Shown: positions 33,239-43,434 of the stretch, in pieces
Layout of the letters: the number at the start of each line of letters is the position of its first letter
Position numbering within the stretch: the first letter of the stretch is position 1
Origin: Pleionea litopenaei
Lineage (GTDB): Bacteria > Pseudomonadota > Gammaproteobacteria > Enterobacterales > Kangiellaceae
Assembly: GCF_031198435.1 (NCBI RefSeq)
Contig: NZ_CP133548.1
Location: 1,552,501-1,616,500, forward strand
Length of the DNA: 64,000 nt
Direction of reading: 5' to 3'
Translations under genes and position numbers: made by a program
Notes under the pieces: generated by a model
What the model saw: the letters and a program-made list of their open reading frames with translations, nothing else
The model's database searches: none
What the model was told of the DNA's origin: nothing

Positions 33239-33838
33239 ATGCTAAAAATTGGTTTAACAGGTGGCATAGGCAGTGGCAAATCCACTGTCGCCAACCTTTT
33301 TCGACTGAAAAATGTTGAAGTCATTGATGCCGATAAAATCGCACGCGATGTCGTAGAGCCAGGTTCTCCAGCTATCCATGAAATTGCACAAAAGTTTGGC
33401 CCTAAAGTCATTAACACTGATGGCTCTCTAAATCGAGCGGAGTTACGAGAAATTGTTTTTGCAGACGAGCAACAATTACATTGGCTCAATGGATGTTTGC
33501 ACCCTATTATTCGTAAAGAAATACTCAACCAAGTGGATAATGCTACCGGTGTTTATGTGATCTTAGATGTACCACTGTTGTTTGAAAATAAACTCAATGA
33601 AATGACGGATCGAGTTCTCATCGTTGACTTACCAGAAGCTATGCAGGTTGCTCGAGTGACTGAAAGAGACAAGGTTACTGAAGAAAATGTAAAGGATATT
33701 ATGGCACGCCAAGTCAGCCGAGAATATCGACTCTCTCATGCCGATGATATAATCGACAACTCTGGTTCAATTGAAAACTTAAAAAAGCAAGTCAACGAGA
33801 TGCATCAAAAATATCGAGCGCTTGCAGAGAATTGGTGA
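33239..33838 (+). CDS. coaE: dephospho-CoA kinase
   Basis: This 199-residue enzyme performs the last step of coenzyme A synthesis, phosphorylating the 3'-OH of dephospho-CoA. The P-loop GLTGGIGSGKST is at residues 5-16. EVIDADKIARDVVEPG, the VPLLFE motif in DVPLLFENKLN and the lid RQVSREYRLSHADDII are all present. It lies 11 bases after pilD and 3 bases before zapD, as in many gammaproteobacteria where coaE follows the pil genes. Confidence 0.95.
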   Translation: MLKIGLTGGIGSGKSTVANLFRLKNVEVIDADKIARDVVEPGSPAIHEIAQKFGPKVINTDGSLNRAELREIVFADEQQLHWLNGCLHPIIRKEILNQVDNATGVYVILDVPLLFENKLNEMTDRVLIVDLPEAMQVARVTERDKVTEENVKDIMARQVSREYRLSHADDIIDNSGSIENLKKQVNEMHQKYRALAENW

Positions 33839-33841
33839 CTT

Positions 33842-34594
33842 ATGATTTTTGAGTTCTCGCTGTCACAAGTTTACCGACACTTTTTACGAGTCGAGTCTGC
33901 TTTTGCACAGCTTCGTCGCTTAATATCGAACAAGAGCCCAGAGTCTTATCAAGCCGCGCTACTATTATTTGAAAACCTTTCAGAGTTTTTACTTCGAGTC
34001 GACATAAAAAATGAGTTAATCAAAGAACTGGAAATTCAGGCCAATCACTATCAAAAACTTCAAGACAACCCAGCCGTTGACAAAGTGAAGCTAGACAATT
34101 TCTTAAATCAATTGAAGAAGCTCCATCATTGGGCAATTAATTTTCATGGAAAAATTGGCGATAGCTTACGTCGCGACCCTTTTCTATCGACCGTTTCTAG
34201 CAAACAAAGCCTGAACACCGGAGTTATTTCAGCGGACTCGCCTGAGTTAGCTGTATTCGGTTTTCAAGAGCCCGTATTTCAGGCGCAGCACTTTAAACGT
34301 TGGCTAGAGATGCTTGAAGGACTAGAAAAGTCCGTTTCCGTTATATTAAGGCTTACTCGAGAACTGTCTTCTTTTACGGCCGTGGAAGCACCGATTGGTG
34401 ATTATCTTGTCGACAAACTGCCATCGAGTACCAACCTGATCAGAATTAAGCTTGATGATAAGCTCGTTTTCCCTGAAGTTAGTGCGAGTAAACATTGCGC
34501 ATCGATCCATTTTTATCGTTTGGATTCAGAGCTGCGAAAAACAAAGTTTCGCGATAAAATAGCCTTTAAAATTGCTCTATGCGGCTGGCGTTAA
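33842..34594 (+). CDS. zapD: cell division protein ZapD
   Basis: ZapD crosslinks FtsZ filaments in the cytoplasmic Z-ring. This protein has 250 residues (E. coli 247) and family motifs near FEFSLSQVYRHFLRVE, YQAALLLFENLSEFLLRVDI, FLSTVSSKQSLNTG and CASIHFYR at the C-terminus. The mostly helical N-terminal half and beta-rich C-terminal half fit the known fold. It lies between coaE and yacG, the standard order. Confidence 0.92.
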   Translation: MIFEFSLSQVYRHFLRVESAFAQLRRLISNKSPESYQAALLLFENLSEFLLRVDIKNELIKELEIQANHYQKLQDNPAVDKVKLDNFLNQLKKLHHWAINFHGKIGDSLRRDPFLSTVSSKQSLNTGVISADSPELAVFGFQEPVFQAQHFKRWLEMLEGLEKSVSVILRLTRELSSFTAVEAPIGDYLVDKLPSSTNLIRIKLDDKLVFPEVSASKHCASIHFYRLDSELRKTKFRDKIAFKIALCGWR

Positions 34595-34692
34595 CCTAAA
34601 ATCGTTACCATTTCACCCGATACTAAAACGTGAGCCCAGAGTCTCAAGTCAACAAACTGACTCACTTACCAATAAAAAGTAACCTGAAATAT

Positions 34693-34881
34693 ATGAAAAA
34701 AGATCTTCTCGTTAGTTGTCCAAACTGTAAATCGTCTGTCGCGTGGAACGACAGTTTCCCTTTTCGTCCATTCTGCAGTGAACGATGCAAGCTGATTGAC
34801 CTTGGCGATTGGGCAGATGAATCACACAAAATAGAAGGCGAGTCTGTGAACCCATTTGATATGCCTAGAAATGAAGAATAA
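34693..34881 (+). CDS. yacG: zinc-binding DNA gyrase inhibitor YacG
   Basis: This 62-residue protein has the four zinc Cys in SCPNCKSSV and [14 protein letters not shown], followed by an acidic C-terminal tail. YacG in E. coli binds GyrB and blocks DNA binding. I use the ATG at 34693; the frame opens upstream to a GTG at 34630, but that would add residues absent from the family. The ribosome site is poor. It converges with mutT across a 45-base gap. Confidence 0.9.
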   Translation: MKKDLLVSCPNCKSSVAWNDSFPFRPFCSERCKLIDLGDWADESHKIEGESVNPFDMPRNEE

Positions 34882-34926
34882 TATTAAACGTCGAGTTGAA
34901 TGGAGCCCGTCTAGTCACACAAACAT

Positions 34927-35319
34927 TTAATATTCTTTTTGGAGTATTTGGATAACCTCTTGATTAGCCGCAGGAAACCAGTCTGGTTGTAAATCATCAA
35001 TTGAACACCATTTTAATGCCTGACCTTCTAAGCCTTTCGGTTCGCCTTTAAAACTCGATGCCATGAAAAACCGAATCAAAACTGTTTTTTCTGGGTACTC
35101 AAATCTAACGGTATGAATCAGTTCTAAATTCTCGAGTGTGATATCGAGCTCTTCCTCGCACTCCCTGACTAATGCTTCTTCATAACTTTCGGTTGACTCG
35201 ACTTTACCTCCGGGAAACTCCCACAGTCCTTCAAGGTGCTTTCCTTTTGGTCGCTGCGCTAAGAGGACTTGATCATCGCGGCGAATCACCGCCGCGACAA
35301 CTTCAATCTGCTCACTCAC
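34927..35319 (-). CDS. mutT: 8-oxo-dGTP diphosphatase MutT
   Basis: This 130-residue Nudix hydrolase clears oxidised guanine nucleotides and prevents A:T to C:G mutations. The Nudix box GKVESTESYEEALVRECEEE (about residues 37-56) has the expected Gly, Glu, Arg and paired Glu. WEFPGGK and FFMASSFKGEPKGLEGQ also fit. The start is GTG, one base after the secA stop (TGA-A-GTG), so translation is probably coupled. The secA-mutT pairing is common in gammaproteobacteria. Confidence 0.92.
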   Translation of the reverse strand: MSEQIEVVAAVIRRDDQVLLAQRPKGKHLEGLWEFPGGKVESTESYEEALVRECEEELDITLENLELIHTVRFEYPEKTVLIRFFMASSFKGEPKGLEGQALKWCSIDDLQPDWFPAANQEVIQILQKEY

Positions 35320-35320
35320 T

Positions 35321-38071
35321 TCAACTTAGCCGACCATGACACTGCTTGTATTTTTTACCCGAGCCACACGGACAAGGATCATTACGCCCCACTTTAACGC
35401 CTTCTCTTACAAAGGTATCTTGCTTTTGTTCAGGCTCCGCCTCTCCGGTTAATCCATTTGCTTTTTGGTGCTCAAAGTTCATACGTGCCGCTTCTGCTTC
35501 TCGACGACGTTGCTCTTCGACCGCAGCGGCGTCTTCTTCTGAACGAACCTGTACTTTTGATAACACGTTGATCACTTCATGCTTGATTGAGTTCAGCATT
35601 TCAGTAAACAGTTCAAAAGCTTCTCGCTTATACTCTTGTTTCGGATTTTTTTGCGCGTATCCACGTAAATGAATACCTTGTCGTAGGTGATCCATCGCAG
35701 CAAGATGCTCTCGCCAGTGAGAGTCAACAGCTTGAAGCATCACCGACTTTTCAAAATGCCGCATGACTTCTGCACCAACAACCTCTTCCTTTTGTTTGTA
35801 GTTGTTGACGATTTCTTCGATCACTCGCTCTTTGAGTTTTTCTTCGTGTAGCTCATCATCTTGATCTAGCCACTTTCTGATTGGTAGTTCAACTAAGTAC
35901 TCATTCTTTATATGTTCTTCTAGACCGCTTATATCCCACATTGAATCGATACTCTGCGGCGGAATATAAGTGCTGATATCATCTAATAGCACATCATAAC
36001 GAACAGCTTCGATAGTGTCAGAGATATCATCGGTTGACATCAATTCGTGGCGTTGTTCGTATATAACTTTACGTTGATCGTTAGCCACATCATCGTATTC
36101 GAGAAGCTGTTTACGGATTTCGAAGTTTCGAGCTTCAACTTTACGTTGTGCGTTTTCAATCGCACGCGTTACCATTTTATGCTCAATGGCTTCGTCTTCT
36201 TCCCAACCTAAACGGCGTAACATATTGACCATACGTTCTGGTGCAAAAATTCTCATCAAATCATCATCAAGAGAGAGATAAAAGCGACTTAAACCAGGGT
36301 CACCCTGACGACCGGCGCGACCTCGTAGCTGATTATCAATTCGTCTCGATTCATGTCGTTCGGAGCCCAATATGGCTAACCCGCCAGCTTCAAGCACTTG
36401 CTCATGCCTAACTTTCCACTCTGCTTCAAGTTCGGTAATTTGATCTTTCAACTGCTCGTCAGTTTTATCAGCGTGCTTTTGCTTTAAGTTTTCAATTTCT
36501 GTTTTAATTGCTCCACCTAAAACAATATCCGTTCCACGACCAGCCATATTAGTCGCAATGGTCACTACTCCTGGTCGTCCAGCGTCTGCGATAATCTGCG
36601 CTTCTTGCTCGTGAAACTTCGCATTCAAAACCTTGTGGTCTATTTTCTTTTTCTTAAGAACTGATGACAGTAACTCAGAGGTTTCGATTGATGCGGTACC
36701 AACCAAGACTGGCTGGCCTCTATCTCGGCAAATTTCGATTTGCTCAATCAAAGCTTTGTATTTTGCCTCTCGAGTTAAGAAAACAAGATCTGGCATATCG
36801 TCTCTGACCATCGGACGATTGGTTGGAATGACCACAACTTCTAGTCCGTAAATTTGTTGTAACTCGAAAGCTTCGGTATCGGCCGTTCCGGTCATACCGG
36901 AAAGTTTGTTATATAATCGGAAGTAATTTTGGAAAGTGATGGACGCTAACGTTTGGTTTTCATTTTGAATGGCTACGCCTTCTTTTGCTTCAACGGCTTG
37001 ATGTAATCCTTCAGACCAACGCCGACCAGGCATCGTTCGACCGGTGTGTTCATCAACGATAACAATTTCACCATTTTGAACAATATAATCAACGTCAACC
37101 TTAAATAACGTATGCGCGCGTAATGCCGCATTAACGTGATGAAGCAATGAGATACTTTGCGCGGAATAAAGTGTTTGCCCCTCAGGTAACAGCCCTGATT
37201 GCAATAGTAACTCTTCTATTCTTTCTTGACCACGCTCGGTGAAATGCACTTGTTTAGATTTCTCATCAACCGTAAAATCGCCTTCTTTTTCGACGACCTC
37301 ATCGTCATCTTCACCCGACGTTAACTGCTGCTCTAACTTTGGAATAAGCGCATTCATCTGCTTGTAAAGCGCAGAGCTGTCTTCCATGGCGCCAGAAATT
37401 ATTAATGGGGTTCTCGCCTCATCGATCAAAATGGAGTCGACTTCGTCGACCACGGCAAAATTTAATTCCCGTTGAACCATTTCTTCGAGACTAAACGCCA
37501 TATTATCTCGAAGATAATCGAAACCGAATTCATTGTTGGTGCCGTAAGTGATGTCACATCCATAGGCCGCTTTTTTAACTTCATGCGTCTGCCCTGATAG
37601 TGCACAGCCAACGGATAATCCAAGAAATTCATAGAGCGGACGCATCCAGTCGGCGTCACGTTGCGCTAAATAGTCATTAACGGTAATGACATGCACGCCC
37701 TTACCTGACAACGCATTCAAATAGGCTGGCAATGTGGCCACTAACGTTTTACCTTCACCGGTACGCATTTCTGCGACCTTGCCTTCATGTAAAACCATGC
37801 CACCAATTAACTGCACATCAAAATGACGCATCCCCATCACTCGCTTACTTGCCTCTCGAGCGACCGCGAATGCATCATTCAAAATATCATCTAACGAAGA
37901 GCCCTGTTCCAAAAGAGCTTTGAACTCTCCGGTTTTTGCTTGTAGTTGCTCATCGGTTAGCGCTTCTAATTCGGGTTCAAGCGCGTTAATTGCGTCGACA
38001 CGCTTTTGAAGACGTTTGAGGATACGTTGATTGCGACTACCAAAAATTTTGGTTAAAAATTGTCCGAACAT
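35321..38071 (-). CDS. secA: preprotein translocase ATPase SecA
   Basis: SecA drives protein export through SecYEG. I use the ATG at 38071 ([12 protein letters not shown]), giving 916 residues; the frame opens 20 codons further but with residues unlike SecA. Motifs are Walker [20 protein letters not shown], Walker B-type [54 protein letters not shown], and the C-terminal zinc finger with [14 protein letters not shown]. No SecM-like gene lies in front; an M23 peptidase takes its place, as in many non-enteric relatives. Confidence 0.97.
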
Positions 38072-38274
38072 TGTTGTCTCTTTATTCTCTTGTGACTGAG
38101 GCCATCCAATGAGGCGATTCGCACTCAACATAATGGCTCGGTCTTATAATCAAAATACAAGTCTGCGACGCATTGTACCTTATAAGCCCCCTAGGTAAAA
38201 CGCGAATTCTTGACAATGCAAAAATCTCTGTTAAGGAAACTATCTTGGGGCATTAGTAGAAATTACAAGGTGTA

Positions 38275-38301
38275 AAAAAGGCCAGCATTGCTGGCCTTTT
38301 T
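38275..38301 (-). terminator. intrinsic terminator after M23 peptidase
   Basis: AAAAAGGCCAGC-ATT-GCTGGCCTTTTT is a 12-bp perfect stem with U-tract on the leftward transcript, 19 bases after the peptidase stop. It separates that gene from secA. Confidence 0.9.
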
Positions 38302-38319
38302 AAATTCAAAGCGATGGAC

Positions 38320-39258
38320 TTACGATTTGCTTTTACGGTTGACGTAACGAAGTGGGTTAATTTGCTTACCATCTTTTAAAATTTCATAGTGAACATGCGC
38401 GCCAGTGGAACGCCCAGAGTTACCCATCGCAGCAACTTGTTGGCCTTTACTGACAACCTCGCCCACTTTAACCGTGGCTTCTTTGTTGTGGCCGTAACGA
38501 GTAACAAAGCCGTCACCATGACTGATCTCTACCAACAGTCCATAACCATATCGGTCTCCGACAAAAGTAACGACACCTGCCGCCGTTGCCACGACAGGAG
38601 ACCCTTCTTTGCCAGCAAAATCAAGCCCGGCATGCCAAGCTGGCCGACCAGAAAAAGGATCGGTTCGTCGACCATAAAACGAAGACATCCAACCTTTTGT
38701 GATTGGACGGCCAGAAATATAACGCTCAACACCTATTTGCTTGTCTAACACTAACGACTCTAGGGCTGATAACTGCTGCTCTTTACTGAGAAGCTGAGAG
38801 CTAAGCTCATCAAGTAAGTTAAAAAACTCGCCATCACTTACTTGCTCTTTTAATTCATCGAGCTCTTCTGGACCGCCAATCGCCGGAGGCACTGAAAAGT
38901 TAAATTCTTTCGCGTCAATTCCTGCCACATTTGCTATTCGAGCACCTGCTGCGTCTAACCGACGCACATGCGCTTGCATAATTCCCAGCCGTGCCATTAA
39001 AGCATTCAATTGCTTCTGCGAAGTCGCTTTGGCTTTATTTAACGACGCCTTTTGCTCACTTAATTGCTGTCGCCAGTTTTCAATCGTCGTTTGATCGACA
39101 TCGGCTAAATGTCCTTGGTATTTCGCATATTGATAACCGACTACCGCAGTAACAATTGGCAAAGCCAATGCAAATACAGCAGCGCAAACAATCACTGCCT
39201 TAGTAACTTTTAAACTTCGTATCCCATGACGGGATCGCTGTAATATCGTAAAGCTCAT
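38320..39258 (-). CDS. M23 family (LytM-type) peptidase, membrane anchored
   Basis: This 312-residue protein has one N-terminal membrane helix (about 20-42), then a periplasmic coiled coil (about 55-105 and again near 150-180), and a C-terminal LytM/M23 domain (195-300). The zinc ligands are in WHAGLDFAG and GAHVHYEI, and the lysostaphin-like motifs GWMSSFYGRRTDP and GNSGRSTG are present. It is probably an endopeptidase on peptidoglycan or an activator of amidases. The ATG at 39258 has GGAAAG next to it; a TTG at 39282 is less likely. It lies between dciA-like and secA, a known gammaproteobacterial arrangement. Confidence 0.88.
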   Translation of the reverse strand: MSFTILQRSRHGIRSLKVTKAVIVCAAVFALALPIVTAVVGYQYAKYQGHLADVDQTTIENWRQQLSEQKASLNKAKATSQKQLNALMARLGIMQAHVRRLDAAGARIANVAGIDAKEFNFSVPPAIGGPEELDELKEQVSDGEFFNLLDELSSQLLSKEQQLSALESLVLDKQIGVERYISGRPITKGWMSSFYGRRTDPFSGRPAWHAGLDFAGKEGSPVVATAAGVVTFVGDRYGYGLLVEISHGDGFVTRYGHNKEATVKVGEVVSKGQQVAAMGNSGRSTGAHVHYEILKDGKQINPLRYVNRKSKS

Positions 39259-39363
39259 CTTTCCAACACCCTTGCAACACAAGAAATTGCATCGTCTATC
39301 GCGATGCTTTTTTTTTGTTATAATTTAAACTAACGAACTAGTTTAACGCACGATGCGATTTTC

Positions 39364-39675
39364 ATGGCCAATCAAAAACCCAAAACATACGACTCTATAT
39401 CGGACGAAGCTCATGGATCTTTAAGGTTTATTTTTGACAATCTAGCAAGAATCAAACAGTTAGACCATATAGTTAAAGCAAAATTGAACGAAAATCTAGC
39501 GAAAAACTGCCGAGTTATCAACTTTCGAGATAATAATCTTGTCATAGCAGCTGAATCGGCCACTTGGGCTACACGATTAAAATTCGAACAACACGACCTT
39601 CTTACCGCGCTTCGTGCTGATGGATTCCACGGATTACGTTCAATTAAAATAATAACGTCTGCTTCATCGAACTAG
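39364..39675 (+). CDS. DUF721 (DciA-like) protein
   Basis: This 103-residue protein contains a DUF721 domain: an N-terminal helix (LRFIFDNLARIKQLDHIV) and the beta-strand core NLVIAAESATWATRLKFEQ, with LLTALRADGFHGLRSIKI. DUF721 proteins include DciA, the loader or operator of the replicative helicase DnaB in bacteria without DnaC. The protein is short, so it is called DciA-like rather than DciA. Its place beside lpxC and the secA-linked M23 gene is conserved. It runs convergent to lpxC. Confidence 0.75.
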   Translation: MANQKPKTYDSISDEAHGSLRFIFDNLARIKQLDHIVKAKLNENLAKNCRVINFRDNNLVIAAESATWATRLKFEQHDLLTALRADGFHGLRSIKIITSASSN

Positions 39676-39690
39676 TCGATTAAATACAAA

Positions 39691-39715
39691 AACGCCAAGA
39701 TCAAATCTTGGCGTT
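39691..39715. terminator. bidirectional terminator between dciA-like gene and lpxC
   Basis: AACGCCAAGAT-CAA-ATCTTGGCGTT is an 11-bp perfect stem midway between two convergent genes. A-rich sequence precedes it on the plus strand (AAATACAAAA), so the leftward transcript gets the better U-tail. Confidence 0.8.
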
Positions 39716-39738
39716 GTTACTCTAGCGCGCTTCTTATC

Positions 39739-40653
39739 TTATACAGATAGAATCGGATTCATTATATAAGAAATCGGAGCGGCGGTTGCGTCTTCAAATG
39801 TAACCGTCTCCCAAGCTTCTTTATCAGCAATCAACGTTCTCAGAAGCTTATTGTTGAGAGCATGGCCAGATTTGTATCCTGAGAAAGAGCCAACCAAGCT
39901 ATTTCCTAACAAATATAAATCGCCAATCGCGTCCAATATCTTATGTTTTACGAACTCGTCTTCATAGCGAAGTCCGTCTTCATTTAAAATTCGATAATCG
40001 TCGAGCACGATCGCATTATCAAGGCTTCCGCCTTGCGCTAAATTCTTAGAGCGAAGGTACTCAATATCGTTCATGAAACCAAAAGTACGTGCTCGACTCA
40101 CTTCTTTTACGAAAGAAGTACTTGAAAAGTCAATCACCGACGTTTGTGAACGATCTTTAAAAATTGGGTGGTCAAAATCTATGGTAAAAGCAACTTTGAA
40201 ACCATCGAATGGCTCAAAAGTAGCCTTCTTATCGCCGTCTTCAACGACAACTTTCTTTTTGATACGAATAAATTTTTTCGCTTTGCTCTGCTCTTCAATA
40301 CCCGCAGATTGCAAAAGGAATACAAATGGGCCGGAACTGCCGTCCATAATTGGGACTTCAGGGGCTGAAACATCAATAAATGCATTGTCGACACCTAACC
40401 CTGCCATCGCAGCGAGTAAATGCTCAACAGTAGAAATTCGAACGTCACCTTTAACTAAGCAGGTAGAGAGCGTTGTATCGCCAACATTTTCTGGTGCCGC
40501 TGCTATCTCGACAACAGGATCGAGGTCAACGCGACGAAACACGATACCCGTGTCTACTGGTGCTGGACGTAAAGTCAGGTAAACTTTTTCACCGGTGTGA
40601 AGACCCACACCCGTTGCTCGGATGGCAGTACGTAGCGTACGCTGTCTGATCAT
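39739..40653 (-). CDS. lpxC: UDP-3-O-acyl-N-acetylglucosamine deacetylase
   Basis: LpxC is the zinc enzyme that catalyses the committed step of lipid A synthesis. The ATG at 40653 ([17 protein letters not shown]) gives 304 residues, matching E. coli (305); the frame opens 32 codons further but not in a family-like way. Metal and catalytic motifs are [19 protein letters not shown] (first His), [15 protein letters not shown] (second His and Asp) and [13 protein letters not shown] (catalytic His). GGAG precedes the start. It closes the dcw cluster, but a hairpin and a probable promoter of its own separate it from ftsZ. Confidence 0.97.
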   Translation of the reverse strand: MIRQRTLRTAIRATGVGLHTGEKVYLTLRPAPVDTGIVFRRVDLDPVVEIAAAPENVGDTTLSTCLVKGDVRISTVEHLLAAMAGLGVDNAFIDVSAPEVPIMDGSSGPFVFLLQSAGIEEQSKAKKFIRIKKKVVVEDGDKKATFEPFDGFKVAFTIDFDHPIFKDRSQTSVIDFSSTSFVKEVSRARTFGFMNDIEYLRSKNLAQGGSLDNAIVLDDYRILNEDGLRYEDEFVKHKILDAIGDLYLLGNSLVGSFSGYKSGHALNNKLLRTLIADKEAWETVTFEDATAAPISYIMNPILSV

Positions 40654-40721
40654 TAAGCTAAACTCCAATAAAATGTTTCTCTGGAGCTCCACTCCGCCGT
40701 ACCCTTCCTTGAAAGGCCGAC

Positions 40722-40749
40722 ATCGTACCAGATAAAACACCTGTTTCAA
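40722..40749 (-). promoter_or_regulatory. probable sigma-70 promoter of lpxC
   Basis: On the minus strand TTGAAA (40744-40749) and TACGAT (40722-40727) are 16 bases apart, about 70 bases before the lpxC ATG. A second, weaker possibility is TTGACA at 40787-40792. Confidence 0.45.
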
Positions 40750-40895
40750 ACATTTTCAGTGCATTTTTTACCCAATTTGAGAATTTTGTCAAATTAGCCG
40801 CAGCGTCTTATATCCTGCGCAAAGCTACAAATATCTCATACCGAGGTAGAGCCAAACACCTTCTCTAAACGCTTATTGTAACACTTGATGGAGTC

Positions 40896-40930
40896 AACAG
40901 GTAAATGTCGAAGGGAAACATTTACCTGTT
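40896..40930 (-). terminator. strong hairpin after ftsZ
   Basis: A 13-bp perfect inverted repeat (AACAGGTAAATGT / ACATTTACCTGTT, 9-base loop) lies 12 bases after the ftsZ stop on the minus strand. No U-tract follows (GACTCC), so it may stabilise or process the dcw mRNA rather than end transcription. Confidence 0.65.
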
Positions 40931-40942
40931 AATGTTGCTTGG

Positions 40943-42094
40943 TTAGTCGGCTTGCTTACGCAAGAAGGCTGGAATATCGAGATAATCCATGTCACTTCCA
41001 ACTGCCGCTTTAGACTCTCCACCATTTTGTTGGCGAATCACCGTTGGTCTATCAAGCTTTTGATAATCAGTACTTCCATCTGGCTTGATATTATCTTCTT
41101 TATTAGAAACGAGCTTGACCGCTTGCTCACCTTTGGCCAATAAGCCAGTTGCAACTACTGTGACTCGTAACTCATCATTAAGTTCCGGATCAATAGCAGT
41201 ACCAACAACAACGGTGGCCTCTTCTGAAGCAAAGTCTTGAACAATGCTACCGACTTCAGCGAACTCATCAATGTTCATATCTTCACCACAAGTAATGTTC
41301 ACCAAAATTCCACGAGCACCGGATAAATCTACATCTTCGAGCAGTGGGCTCGCGACCGCCGTTTCAGCCGCAATTTTGGCTCGATTTTCACCTGAAGCAA
41401 TACCGGTTCCCATCATTGCCATGCCTTTTTCTGACATAACAGTACGAACATCAGCAAAGTCAACATTGATAAGGCCGGGTCGGGTAATCAATTCAGCAAT
41501 ACCTTGCACAGCTCCATGAAGAACATCGTTTGCCGCTTTAAATGCTTCTGTTAAAGCCTTGCCTTTCAGTACGGAGAGTACTTTATCGTTCGGAACGATA
41601 ATCAACGAGTCGACGTGGCGACGAAGCTCAGCAATACCTTCCTCAGCAACTTTCATGCGCTTTTTCAACTCAAAGAAAAATGGCTTAGTCACAACAGCAA
41701 CCGTTAAGATTCCCATTTCTTTGGCAATTTCAGCCACAACAGGCGCAGCACCAGTACCTGTTCCACCGCCCATTCCGGCGGTCAGAAAGACCATATCAGT
41801 ATCCTTAAGCACTTCTTGAATACGCTCACGATCTTCTAGTGCAGCTTGTCGACCAACTTCAGGATTTGCGCCAGCGCCCAACCCTTTAGTAATGCTTCCA
41901 CCCAACTGAATGGTTGTTCTCGCATTCGACTTACCCAAAGCTTGTGCATCGGTATTGGCGCAAACAAATTCTACACCATCGATATTAGCAGCAAGCATAT
42001 GCTCAACAGCATTACCGCCACCGCCGCCCAAGCCAATCACTTTGATAACTGCACTGTCTTGACAGTTATCGATTAGTTCAAACATATTAGGCAT
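40943..42094 (-). CDS. ftsZ: cell division GTPase FtsZ
   Basis: FtsZ is the tubulin homologue that forms the cytoplasmic Z-ring. It has 383 residues: the GTP-binding core with GLGGGGGNAVEHM and the tubulin signature GGGTGTGAAP, the T7-loop region NVDFADVRTVM, a variable linker (about 318-365) and the C-terminal peptide DYLDIPAFLRKQAD that binds FtsA and ZipA. A purine-rich AGGAAGAAGGGG lies before the ATG. It is the last cell-division gene of the dcw cluster. Confidence 0.98.
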   Translation of the reverse strand: MPNMFELIDNCQDSAVIKVIGLGGGGGNAVEHMLAANIDGVEFVCANTDAQALGKSNARTTIQLGGSITKGLGAGANPEVGRQAALEDRERIQEVLKDTDMVFLTAGMGGGTGTGAAPVVAEIAKEMGILTVAVVTKPFFFELKKRMKVAEEGIAELRRHVDSLIIVPNDKVLSVLKGKALTEAFKAANDVLHGAVQGIAELITRPGLINVDFADVRTVMSEKGMAMMGTGIASGENRAKIAAETAVASPLLEDVDLSGARGILVNITCGEDMNIDEFAEVGSIVQDFASEEATVVVGTAIDPELNDELRVTVVATGLLAKGEQAVKLVSNKEDNIKPDGSTDYQKLDRPTVIRQQNGGESKAAVGSDMDYLDIPAFLRKQAD

Positions 42095-42173
42095 GATTTT
42101 CCCCTTCTTCCTATTACAACTTATTAAAAACTAAACTCTAAAATTTAAATTAAATCCAAATTTCTTATGACTT

Positions 42174-43406
42174 CTAAAATCCACTAAACCAACTTTTCAT
42201 TCTTTCAATCAGCGAATTCACATTATTTGTTCGCTTAGGCGTATAGTTGAATTCTTTTGTCTGTTGGTGACCATAAAGCAACAAACCTACACCCGTTGCA
42301 TAAATTGGATTACGAACTACGTCAGATAACCCTTTTACAAATTGAGGCATTCCCAGCCTTACCGGCATATGGAAAACTTCTTCAGCAAGTTCGATCAAAC
42401 CTTCCATTTTTGAAGAGCCGCCGGTTAATACAATGCCGGCGGGAATAATTTCTTCAAAACCACTTCGTCGAAGTTCTGCTTGTATTAAATTAAACAATTC
42501 TTCATAACGAGGCTCGACAACCTCTGCTAATGTTTGACGAGAAAGTCTTCGCGGTGCTCTTTCGCCAACACCAGGCACTTCAATGGTATCTTCTAATGAA
42601 GTTAACTGCCTCAAAGCACACGCGTATTTAATCTTAATATCTTCTGCATGTTGCGTCGGTGTACGTAAAGCGACCGCAATATCGTTGGTTACTTGATCGC
42701 CAGCAATCGGGATGACAGCAGTATGGCGAATGGCACCTTCAGTGAAGATAGCTATATCGGTGGTTCCTCCACCTATATCAACAAGACAAACACCCAATTC
42801 CTTTTCGTCGTCAGTTAGAACAGAGTAACTCGACGCAAGCTGCTCCAAAATAATATCGTCTGTTTCTAATCCACATCGACGCACGCACTTGACAATATTT
42901 TGTGCTGCACTGACGGCACCGGTCACCATATGAACTTTCGCTTCAAGCCTCACACCAGACATACCGATGGGTTCTCTAATTCCTTCTTGGTTATCGATTA
43001 CAAACTCTTGAGGCAAAACATGTAAAATCTTTTGATCAGCAGGAATTGCAACCGCCTTCGCAGCATCGATGACTCGCTCCACATCTTGTGGATTTACTTC
43101 TTGATCGCGAATCGCGACAATTCCATGGGAGTTCAAGCTCTTAATATGGCTCCCGGCAATTCCTGTATATACGGAATGAATTTGACACCCAGCCATCAAT
43201 TCAGCTTCTTCAACCGCTCTTTGAATTGACTGTACGGTTGACTCAATATTTACTACAACGCCTTTTTTCAATCCACGTGAAGGATGAGATCCAATACCAA
43301 TAATATCGATATTTTCATTCGCATTGACTTCACCAACAATTGCAACGACTTTAGACGTCCCTATATCGAGTCCAACAATAAGTCTTTTTTCTGGCACTCT
43401 TGTCAT
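42174..43406 (-). CDS. ftsA: cell division protein FtsA
   Basis: FtsA is an actin-like ATPase that ties FtsZ filaments to the inner membrane. It has 410 residues: phosphate-1 GLDIGTSKVVAIVG, the 1C domain, phosphate-2 CLVDIGGGTTDIAIF, adenosine GIVLTGGSSKMEGL, and a C-terminal amphipathic membrane helix (SLIERMKSWFSGF). It is placed 28 bases after ftsQ and 79 before ftsZ. Confidence 0.97.
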   Translation of the reverse strand: MTRVPEKRLIVGLDIGTSKVVAIVGEVNANENIDIIGIGSHPSRGLKKGVVVNIESTVQSIQRAVEEAELMAGCQIHSVYTGIAGSHIKSLNSHGIVAIRDQEVNPQDVERVIDAAKAVAIPADQKILHVLPQEFVIDNQEGIREPIGMSGVRLEAKVHMVTGAVSAAQNIVKCVRRCGLETDDIILEQLASSYSVLTDDEKELGVCLVDIGGGTTDIAIFTEGAIRHTAVIPIAGDQVTNDIAVALRTPTQHAEDIKIKYACALRQLTSLEDTIEVPGVGERAPRRLSRQTLAEVVEPRYEELFNLIQAELRRSGFEEIIPAGIVLTGGSSKMEGLIELAEEVFHMPVRLGMPQFVKGLSDVVRNPIYATGVGLLLYGHQQTKEFNYTPKRTNNVNSLIERMKSWFSGF

Positions 43407-43434
43407 AATCGCTCTCTACTTAATGATTCATTTT

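Noticed and set aside
38072-38274. SecM-like arrest peptide upstream of secA
   Set aside because: No frame with a signal peptide and an arrest motif is found before secA; the upstream gene is an M23 peptidase followed by a terminator.
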